Shown piece by piece: positions 55,020 through 64,000 of a stretch of DNA of 64,000 bases. The notes under the pieces were generated by a model. The model searched no databases. It was not told where the DNA came from and worked only from the letters and a program-made list of their open reading frames with translations. This DNA is from Paraspadella gotoi. Taxonomy: Eukaryota > Chaetognatha. The stretch is taken from contig CM119263.1 of NCBI GenBank assembly GCA_051294375.1, forward strand, positions 20,736,115 to 20,800,114, written 5' to 3'. Both the position numbers and the translations under genes were made by a program. Position 1 is the first letter of the stretch; each line of letters begins with the position of its first letter.

Positions 55020-55330
55020 GAAAAGAGTTCGACCCTATTCAGATTGTCTAAAAACGAGTTCAGCTGTGAAGCGGCTGTGCAGCGGCTGTCCAGCTTCTGT
55101 CTCTCTCTCTTTCTCTATCTCTCTCTGTACCTCTCTTTCTCTCTCTCTCACTCTGTAAGATCTCTTGCGTGATCGTGCGTTTTTTGAAAAATTCTGATTA
55201 TTGTTTTCCTTCTAAAAACTTTTATTATCTCCATTTATTCCGCGCTTTTTTCTCTCGACCTGGATTTTGTTGGCCGTTGCGGGGCAACGAGTAAACAATG
55301 TCGAGGAACATGACCTAATAACTAGGACTA
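55020..55330 (+). mobile_element. Fragment of the minisatellite-bearing family
   Basis: aaaaacgagttcagctgtga, (CT)n, gtaagatctcttgcgtgatc, aacttttattatctccattt, and gttgcggggcaacgagtaaa, in the same order as 4350-4640. Confidence 0.65.
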
Positions 55331-57240
55331 AGCTCTGACGAACAAAGCCCGAGGTTTTTTAATATATTCTTATACCGCCAAGGTAGAATGATGGCAATAT
55401 TGTTAATATTAAGTTTCAAAAAAATCAACCATAAATATAGAAAATATTAACCAAAATCTTCGGAAAATCACCCCTTCTTTGGAAATTTTTGCCATAGAAG
55501 ATTTTTCCCGAATCTGATTCCCGGTTGAAAACTCTTAGAATTCCGATCATTAGCTCCTCTTTTACTTTTACTTTAAATAAAAATTTCACCAAAATGCAAT
55601 AATTCACTTTACCATGATCATAATATATCAAAATAAGCAAATAAAATGTAAAGAAAAATTTTGAAAGCCCTTCAGACACTTTGCAAAAGGATTCTAAAAT
55701 TGGACCTCATTTGTTGAACAGGAATATACCTCAGTCACGTTTATATCGTTTTCAAGGAAAAAAATCCCTTTCATTTCTATATAAAATCAGAGATAGAAAA
55801 TTTTTTTGTCCAGAAGCAGTCTATTTGTTTTGGCTTATTTGATATCAAGATGTTGATGATTTGACAAGAGAAAAAAGATGCAAAAAAGATGCAACAGGAT
55901 CGGAATCAAGTGTTTTTACATCGATATTTTACCAGAATTTTTACCAGGAGCATTTATATTGTTTGGTAGTCAGATTTGAACAAAAATCTCCATTGAAAAA
56001 GTCTTCCTCGATCTCTAAGAACGACGTAGATTCCTATAATAACAAGTTTCGACGGAAACGTTACATGTATAAAAAAAATCAACATGACCCAATTTCAAGA
56101 CGGCGAGGCGTTGAATGTAAACAAAAGGAAAAATCAACTTGACCTAGTTGACACATGGCGGAAACTTTGTATAAAAAAACTGTGTATAAAAAAAATCAAC
56201 ATGACCTAATTTCACACTCATGCACTTTCCTCACCTTTTTTTCTCATCTTCATTCTTTCCCTTTTTTTCCCTTTCTTTTCCCTTTCTTTTCCCCTCTTTT
56301 TCTTTATATTTTTTCCCTCTTTTCTCACCTTACAATTGTTTCACTATTTTTTCTCCATTTGCCTTCGTTTTTTTGCCTTTTACCCTCTTTTTCATTCTCT
56401 CCCCATCTCCTTTTCTTGTTTTCCCTTTCCTATTTTCTCTCACTATGTTTACATTGAGCCAAATCTTTAATATGCAATATAAGAAAGAAAATGAACGGTA
56501 GCGCATGATTTTTCTTTCAGTTTTGGTTGCTTAGCAAATTTAGTAAATCGACAGATTTTGCGGAAAAATTTTCCACAAAATCTGTCGATTCTGAGAAAAA
56601 ATAAGTCCTGACACCTTCTATTGGGTTAAAAGGATGCGGTTTTTTTTTATTAATCAACTAATAAATGAGTTGAAAATATTCTTTTTATGAAAAATAAATG
56701 CAAGTCACAAAAAGTCACAAATTAAAAATGTCTTTAAAAATTATTTGTGACTAAATCAAAGAAGTTTTTTTGATAATTTTATAGGTGTTAAAAGGTTATT
56801 CAATAGGCTATATTTTCTGTTAATTTCAACCAATTTGATTAATTTTTGTTTAACAAATTATGATAAAGACTGAAACTGCAACTTTTTGACTTGTTAACTT
56901 TAAAATTAATTCATAGGCAAACTGTAAATGATTTAAGCTAATAAATTTACCCAGGGGTAAAGAGGATAAGGAAGAATGGATTTCCAAAGTAAAAAAATTT
57001 TCTCAACTTTCCTTGGCATTTAAATCAGAAGTCGTAAGTAAAAATGGACAAAAATGGATATAATTTTTTTTCCTAAAAGTTGCCAAAATGGTACTCTTTT
57101 ATCATTAGAAACGGGTGGAGATGTTTCTAACCAATCCTTCGTTCGGCCTTATTTGTGTTGTGGTACAAAGTTAATCAACATTGTAAGTAACAACTGAACA
57201 ATATTGGAAAGAGACGTTTTTTTCCTAAATGCAACGTTTG
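55330..57240. other. No supported gene
   Basis: AT-rich, with a pyrimidine-rich tract at 56225-56450 that yields spurious Phe/Ser frames. 56080-56215 holds two copies of an aaaaatcaacatgacc segment related to the hairpin family. Nothing else is recognised. Confidence 0.5.
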
Positions 57241-59990
57241 TAAGCGGAACCCTGAATGCTCTTTATATGGATTTTCTACGCCAGGCTCCCATCCTTGAGG
57301 CGTTCGTTGTTCGAGGACGGCTCCGACTGCTATATCGGAGGCGTCAGTGGTGAGCGTCAGCTGTGCGTTGGTGCGAGGATGTCAGAGAAGCACCACTTTG
57401 GCGAGCAGTTAAGTTGCTTGGGTTTGCCTGCTAAAACGTCGTACAGGGCAGCGGCATGGTGAGCTGCGTTTGGTATAAAACGCCGGTAATAATTCACCAT
57501 GCCTAAAAACCTTTGCAACTCCTTAACGGTTGTAGGTGGGTTTGTTTCACGAATGGTGTCGACCTTCTACGGCAGCGGCTTGACTCCAGTTGCATCCACC
57601 AGGTAGCCTAAAAATTCGAGTGACGATTGTCCCACGAAGCACTTTTTCCTGTTGATAACAAGGCCGTTGTCGGCAAGGGAGTCGAAGACTTCCTTCAGGT
57701 CGTGGAGGTGTTCCTCTTGATTGGCACTGGCGACGAGAATATCAAGTATGCGGAATATCCCCCAATATTTCGTCCATAATCCGCTGAAAGTCTTGCCCCG
57801 CGTTCTTGAGGCTGAAGGGGGTGTGGAGAAAGACGAATAGGCCAAAGGGGGTTATAACCGCTGTCTTAGGAATATCTTCTTCTGCCACAGGGATCTGATG
57901 ATACCCCTTCAGCAGGTCGATTTTCGAAAAGATCTTCCCTGCCAATTCCGCGTTGAAATCCGCTAGAAGTTTGACAGGGTATTTGTCGTCCTTGGTGTTA
58001 GCATTGAGACGACGGAAGTCTCCACAACACCTCCATCCACCGTCTGCTTTGGGAATGCATAGTAGAGGAGACGACCAAGTGCTTTTGGCCCGTTTAGCAA
58101 CGCTGACAAGGACAATTTTTCCAATTCGGCCTTCGCCACGGCGAGTTTCTTCGGCGGAAGGCGGCGTGCTCGCGCTTGGCTGGGTTCGACCGAACGTTGG
58201 AATGTGATGCTTGACTCCGTGCTTTGGTTCCTTGATTTCAAAGGTAGGAGTCGCTAAGGTCGGATATTGGTCGAGTAGTTTGTAGTAGGCGTTGTTTTCC
58301 TCTTCAATTAAATTCGCGTGGGATGGGGGAGGGATGTTGGAGACGTCGCAGGAGATGGTCGATAGATCTTTGAGGTCGAGCAGAGTCCCGTCTCGATGAA
58401 TGGGGGCCAAATAAAATTCGGCTAAAAAGTCTGCCCCCAGTATGCCTTGTGTGACGTCCGCCACAACAAAGTCGAATGAAAATACCCTAGAGCCGAGTAC
58501 TACTCGGCGGCGGATGTTGCCGTAGGCGTTGATCGACGTGCCATTGGCCGCTTTAAGTTTTGGACCAGTTGGTCCTGCCACCCGCTGGGCTGCTGTCGGA
58601 GGGACGAGTGAAAGAATGGCACCTCCATTGATGAGCCATTTGCGTCCGTCGGAGGCGTCCTTGACATGCAGCAAGAAGTTATCGGATGAATCTGAGGTGG
58701 CGCGGGGCACAGCGTTCACCTGCGCTGGCCAGGGGCGCCGTTTCCCTATGCCGGCTCTTTACATTTCCATCGTTCGCTTGCAATGAAAGGCGGCGTTGCC
58801 GAACTTCAAGTGCCTCTTGCAAACTTGTTTGAGTCGGGCGTTTGGTGGACGAGTAGTCATTGACGGGCCGCTCGAGGAGTTCTGGCGCCATGCGTTGTTC
58901 TGGGAGCAATTTCTATTGCGGCGTTGCCCTTGAACTGCGTTGACGCCGGCGTCGTTTTCTCCTTCGGAGTTGCTTATCGAATTTTCGACGGGATTGTCGA
59001 GCGTTGCGGCGCTAATCGTCGGCGTTGGCGCCGCGAGAGTCGGACGGCCTTGCGAGTCGAAGAATTTGTCAGCTGCCTTAGCCAACTGGGAGGCCGTGCA
59101 GTTGTCCGCTTTGTCTTCGAGTGATCGCCTTATTTCTATGGGAAGTCCTCTAAAAATAGTTTCCTTTTTCAAATCGTCAATCGTTAGTGCCTTTATTTTG
59201 TCCTCGAGGCGGGCGAGATGCTGAGACGGCTTTAAGCCGTCTCTCGTGAAACCGCCAAGCATTATCGCCGCCTGCTGGCGCGGCGTGGTTCCATATTCCT
59301 TGCGGAGGTACGAGATAAACGCCGTCCAGTTGGCTTCCGTTGGTTCGCCATAAAGGAAGGCGTTAATACGCGGATTAGTATCGACGCTGATCTTTGCCTC
59401 CAGATGGGCGAATTTCTCGCTCGCTTCGCGTATATTGGCGCGGATGGAGGCCGCTTCTACTCGACGAATCCAAATCTCGATGTTTTGGAGTCAAACGCCG
59501 GTAGTTCCGGCTTTTTCTTTTTCTTCAATGACTTTAGGGCCGCCGCCAATGCTGAGCGGAGAGCCTCGGTCTCGTCGGAGCCATGTTGCCGTTGGCGTGT
59601 GCGAAGGTTCTTAGATTCTGATTAGTCGGTGGGAAGGCGAAGAATCTGGGGACGCTGGCGGAAGCACAGAAGCTGCCGGCGCCTGTAGGGACGGTGAGAA
59701 TAACTTGTTGGCGTAGACGGGCAGTTTGACGCATCTCCCTTGAACTCGCTCATCGATGGGTTGGGCGTAGAGAAGGTTGGATTTGTTTGTCATCGGGATT
59801 ACCAATGTAGATGGCGAAAAACAACTTACTTTGACACCACCTTTAGATCGTGCGTTGACAAGCCACTTGAGACGAGTTCAAAGGCTTCGAGAGGTCCGCG
59901 AAGGTCAGCAGAACGTCGGCCGGAAGTGGCGTAGAGATTGGCCCACGTGGCGTGAAGAAATTTGGAGACGAAAGCTTCGACCAAGTTTGT
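57240..59990 (-). mobile_element. Decayed CsRn1-like Ty3/gypsy fragment (Gag to start of RNase H)
   Basis: On the minus strand: Gag capsid and C-H-C end (MLGGFTRDGLKPSQHLARLE; CKRHLKFGNAAFHC) in 59262-58759; protease and RT (CGDFRRLN, FSKIDLLKGYHQIPV) in 58719-57742; RT palm end (KCFVGQSSLEFLGYLVDATG) in 57845-57567; and the start of RNase H near 57320. The protease site reads NGGA at 58629-58621 where DTGA is expected. Frameshifts lie near 57780 and elsewhere; integrase and LTRs are missing. It is a different, older lineage from 32700-37949. Confidence 0.85.
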
Positions 59991-61052
59991 ATTAGCGAAT
60001 AGAACTAACTTGTTTGGTTAGTGCATAAAAAAATGACCTTAATAAAATAATCAAAGAATATAGATATTCATATTGCTTTTGCCAACAAGCAATGAGAATA
60101 TCGATATGTAAAATCACAATGAAATTAATTGTTTAATTAATAAACAATAATAAGAATTAATGAACCAAATGTAGAGACTACTAATAAGCTTAGACTTTTT
60201 GTCCACAGTGTCCGGCATGGTTAGTTATAACCAAATGATTTTTGAAATAATTTTTTTTACAAAAATTCGATACAACTAATTTATTTTTTACAATATTCTT
60301 TTAGAGGAAATTTTGTTAAAAAATTTCAATTTAAAAAAAAGAAAAACCTTAATTCTTAACTAGGACAATTATAACTTGGAGAAAAAAAAATAAAAAGCAA
60401 AAAATGACAAAAGAAGAAAGAAACATAATTGAATCCAATTATCATTAAGATGTGGAGATTAGAGGCAAGTTGTTTGTCAATGTTAATTCATTTCTTTTCA
60501 TTTGAAAAGGAGATTTTTCAAATTTTTTTTTTTCGTTAATGTGATAATTATTCATTAGAATAAGTTATATTGCTAAGGTGTAGTTAGGTATATCTAAGGT
60601 ATATGGACTTTGACATCATTGTCTTATTCTGAATCATTCTTATATCATATTTCTTATCATCAATTCCATTTAATCCTTTTTATTGGCATTGTTTTTATGA
60701 TGACGCCTAATTTTTGGGCCATGAAATTTTTTTGTGGAAGGAAATTTAAAATAATATTAAAACTAGAAAGCTGTGATGGAAACTAAAACAAATTTAGATA
60801 TTTGATTAATTCAATACGAAATTTAGTGTTTAGAATTGTCTCTTACTGTTTTTACTAAAAAAAAATTCAGGAAACGATCTAAGAAAACCATGATAGAATT
60901 ATTTTCTTTTTTATCAAATTTAAAAAATCATACAAACATATTTACCATTTTATAAGGTAACGAATAAAGTTTTTGAAATATAATTACTTACAATATAACA
61001 ACCTACTAAAAACCAACTAATTGCACTGTCGGCATACTTTTTCGATCAATGG

Positions 61053-61121
61053 GAGTGGCGATATTCGTTGAGGTGCAGCCTAATGATACAGAGTCCCGAG
61101 TTCGAGACCGAGGAGCCACTC
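61053..61121 (+). other. tRNA-like/SINE-like sequence
   Basis: gagtggc at 61053-61059 can pair perfectly with gccactc at 61115-61121, a B-box-like gagttcgagacc lies between, and five Ts follow as in a Pol III terminator. I cannot fold a full cloverleaf (the T stem does not pair), so this is a degenerate tRNA or SINE head, not a called tRNA. Confidence 0.3.
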
Positions 61122-61247
61122 TTTTTATTTATTTTATAATTAAATATAAATTAAGTTAAAAATATATCGAAATGTTTTTTCGATCGGCCTTGGCCGTCGG
61201 CAATCACTAGTGGCTTGTGGAGGAATTATGTTGGGTTTGAATCCCAC

Positions 61248-61345
61248 AGGGTTAGCGTTGAGTAGTTTAGGGTTAGGGTTGAGTAGTTTAAGTTTAAGGT
61301 TAGGGTTAGGGTTGAGTTACGTTAAGTTTATTTTAGGGTTAATGT
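61248..61345 (+). repeat. Interstitial telomere-like TTAGGG cluster
   Basis: Several ttaggg/gggtta units, some adjacent (ttagggttaggg twice), interspersed with variant ttgagtagttt units. It ends near ttagggttaatg. Confidence 0.7.
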
Positions 61346-62273
61346 TAATGTTTATTTTTGCAAGAAATCCAAATCCGATCTTAAAATTTAAAAGTTTAGT
61401 TTTAAAAATTTTAGCCTATTATATACTTATTATTATATATAAATATAGCTTCTGGTGCCCACTAATGTATAAAATTAAAAAGTTAATTTATCAAAGGTAT
61501 TTTTTTTGGTTTTTATTTATATTTTATATGTTAAATTTTAATTTTCGAAAATTTTATAATTTTCACATCACTCTAATCATCATCTTTCGATGATTTTATC
61601 GATTTTTTTAGATTTTTACTGAAAAAACGTAAGAATTTTTAAAAGCTGTATCTTGTTTAACTTTTTATGCTCTATCAGAATCCATCACAAAATTTTAAGA
61701 TTTCAATTTTTTTTTCTTTTATTAGTAATATAATAATTTTAATTAGGCTAGTACCCTCTGAAAAAGGGTTTTTGACAAAAAATATTTTAATATTTTAATA
61801 TTTTAATCTATGCTCATGATAGATTATTTGGCGAAATGCTCTTCCATGCCCCCTTGCCGTATGAGAGTAGGCTGGGGCATATCGTGTACTTTTCTTTATC
61901 TCATCGATCGAACAACAAAAAAAAGTTGTAAAATACATAGGTTTGTTTAATTATAATATTTTTTTAAAAATAATATGTGATCTTCACGATAGCAAATCGG
62001 GCTAAATAGTCGGACTATTTTTTTGGCGTAGAGATACACCGATTCACTCATTAAGTTATAAATTTCACTTCATCGTTAAAAAAAAATAATCCATCCAACC
62101 ACAAAGCGTGCATATAAAAAATCGACCAATCAGCATTCATTATTTTGCGGGTAATCATTTTGCTACTCATTTGTTTATTAGTTACGAAGAGAAAATTTCG
62201 AAAGTTTTTAGAATTAGAATTTTTAAAAAATAAGTAGAATAGTATTAGTTTTAGTACTAGACTAGACTTTGCA

Positions 62274-64000
62274 ATGCCAAAATACAAAAAGGTTTCAACT
62301 CGCAGTCAGGAAGACGACATTCTTGGTAGCTCGAAGCCCTTAAATCCATCTCAATTGCCAACTCTTCGCGATTTTTGTGTCACGCTAAATTAAAAAGGTA
62401 AATAATGTGTAGATTTTTGTTAAACAGCTGTTTGTTTTCGTTCATGGCTGATAATTCATAATTTATTTTCTTGTATTATGATCCTTTCATTTCGTTGTGT
62501 TTCGAGATTTAATGAAATAGTTCGAATGCGATTTCATCAACAATAATTTATTATTTTATTAGAAATTTATTTTCATTAAAGCTTGAAATAAAAAAGCATG
62601 TCTGTTTTTTCTTATGAAAATACAAAAATTCGTTTTTTGAAATCCAACTATTTCATGAAATTTTTTCTTATATAGTTCTTATATATTTCATCTGATTTAA
62701 ATTTCAGCTGGAAGGAAATAACCTCAACACCGCGTTTTTTCAATCGGTGGCCAAAGACATCTTGGATGTCTATCAGCGTGCCAACTCTTCTCTTCCGATT
62801 TCTGCTTTGGACTGCATTGCGGTGCGAGTGAAACGTGCGTGGAAAGGACTGACACAATGTCACCAATCCCACGGTTCACACTTTCATAACTTTTGCGATC
62901 GTCTCGACAAACTCTTTGACATTCTTAACTGTAAGTGTCCAATTACTTTGTGTTCTGATTCGGGATGCGATGGAAACTGTGAATGCAAGCGCATATAGTT
63001 TGCCATTGTTGAAAAAAGCAAATAAAATTCCATCAATCGACTTCGCTTCATCTTCGATCAGCGTAACAAAAGTTCACGAGTTGGAAAAATGTCTATTGGC
63101 TCGGTTGACCGAAAAACCACCAAAACGCTTGAAAAAAAAACTTCAAAGACAAATACAAGTATATTAATATTGTTACATGTCATAATGTTTGCAATCATTG
63201 AAGTATTTTGTTTAATAGGAACAAGAGCGTCTTCAACCCGTCGTAACTCCAAACATTTCAGCTTGCCTCTTAGAGTCTGAATCACGATGTGCTCCTTCCC
63301 GTTTTCTCATCGAAAATGAGGACCTTGGTGACGACTCTGAAAGTTTTGTTTTGGACCACAATAATTTGATTTGCGGAGGTAATTTTTTTCTTTTATTTAG
63401 TAAAATTAATTCATTATGAAATATGAAATAAATTTTTAAATTTACAAAATTGTATATGGTTCAAAAAACAGAAATTTCATTATATTTCATTTATAATAAT
63501 TAAAAATTTAAGCTGTAATTTAGCTTTTTGTCATTCCAATAGTATAAATACAAAACCAAACCATTTAATAATAAAGACGGATAATAACTTATTGTAATTT
63601 ATATAATGGCTTTTTTTACTTTAACAATTAAGAAATATTTTTGTAAATCGTTACAGAAAATCTTCGTCACCTCGACAATCTCGCTCGGGAAGCTGACCGA
63701 TGGCCGTCGGCGTCTGACCGTATGGTCGCCGCTATCGCAACGGCGGTTTTGGTCGATTACGGAATCGTGACAGAAGACAATCAGTCAGAGGCCATCGACC
63801 GTCACAAGGTACGGCGAGCTCGGGAGCGAATTCGAAAGGAACTCCAAAGCGAAGAGACATCAGGCGATGTCGAAGGCTTGTTCTTCGACGGCAAAGAAGT
63901 TGAAACTCTGAAGATGGTCAAAGACGATCAAGGAAGTGAAGAGGGTGAAGGTCAAAGAGGAGCATATTGTTGTCATAAACGATTCCCGAAGGGGAATATC
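62274..64000 (+). pseudogene. Mobile-element-type multi-exon gene, broken, continues past window
   Basis: Pieces in order: ATG 62274 MPKYKKVSTRSQEDDIL ... LPTLRDFCVTLN then TAA at 62391; exon from 62708 (NLNTAFFQSVAKDILDVYQR ... HNFCDRLDKLFDILNC); a Cys cluster (CKCP, TLCSD, CDGNCECKRI) ending in TAG at 62998; exon to 63158 in a shifted frame (VTKVHELEKCLLARLTEKPP); exon 63219-63378 with good acceptor and donor (EQERLQPVVTPN ... DDSESFVLDHNNLICG); and exon 63657 to the edge (ENLRHLDNLAREADRWPSAS, SDRMVAAIATAV, DYGIVTEDN, FFDGKEVETLK). The short introns at 63159-63218 and 63379-63656 keep phase. The order recalls, from memory, an unnamed protein family abundant in insects and cnidarians and probably transposon-encoded. 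At least two breaks argue for decay or sequencing errors. Confidence 0.5.

Larger units (their letters stand above)
59990..62270. other. AT-rich intergenic sequence, no supported gene
   Basis: Apart from the tRNA-like sequence, the TTAGGG cluster and the dispersed repeat at 61560-61700, I see nothing. Confidence 0.5.

Noticed and set aside
56155-56501. Phe/Pro/Leu frames at 56.2-56.5 kb
   Set aside because: Pyrimidine-rich tract; overlapping frames of the same composition.

Overview
The window is a piece of an invertebrate animal nuclear genome. The evidence is GT-AG introns, GC-rich exons in AT-rich introns, two animal extracellular/receptor genes, animal-type retrotransposons (BEL/Pao and CsRn1-like Ty3/gypsy), dense microsatellites, a short run of TTAGGG, and N-filled assembly gaps. 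I cannot fix the phylum. A COMP-type thrombospondin and a somatomedin-B 7TM receptor fit many protostomes, and the repeats carrying minisatellites recall those of molluscs, but that is only suggestive.

Layout. (1) 530-20547, + strand: the 3' part of a subgroup-B (COMP/TSP-3/4-like) thrombospondin gene. Twelve exons encode 517 residues (end of the last EGF-like domain, all type 3 repeats, the C-terminal lectin-like domain), with stop codon and polyA signal; the 5' end lies outside the window. Two large introns are packed with nested mobile elements. Intron 6 holds a minisatellite-bearing repeat split by a 5.7-kb BEL/Pao LTR retrotransposon. Intron 7 is mostly a 5.8-kb hAT-like element with a perfect 8-bp target duplication, itself carrying a TRIM (miniature LTR retrotransposon), foldback repeats and an inverted copy of the intron-6 repeat. 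(2) 21113-27747, + strand: a six-exon gene about 0.5 kb downstream encoding signal peptide, somatomedin B domain, cysteine-bearing ectodomain and a family B/Methuselah-like 7TM core in one exon. Its introns hold a solo TRIM LTR and a gypsy integrase fragment. (3) 27.8-32.6 kb: repeats only, including a second full TRIM (reverse) and a 984-bp hAT-type MITE with perfect target duplication. (4) 32.6-37.95 kb, - strand: a nearly complete CsRn1-like Ty3/gypsy element with an unbroken 999-residue Pol, a Gag broken by two TGA codons, one complete LTR and one lost in an assembly gap. (5) 38-57 kb: no gene I can support; MITEs, foldback repeats, an 18-bp tandem array, a GA-rich tandem array, a tRNA-derived SINE and two gaps. 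(6) 57.2-60 kb, - strand: a decayed second CsRn1-like element with a mutated protease site. (7) 60-64 kb: AT-rich sequence, a tRNA-like sequence, interstitial telomere-like repeats, and at 62274-64000 the broken 5' part of a multi-exon gene of mobile-element type running off the edge.

The two host genes are independent cell-surface/matrix genes in tandem; nothing suggests joint function. The most interesting content is the transposon archaeology: a TRIM family with intact LTR, PBS, PPT and a short ORF shared by two copies; a hAT family in a large and a miniature form; and an inverted pair of repeats that brackets a 49-bp thrombospondin exon. All identifications are by reading the sequence; no database was searched.
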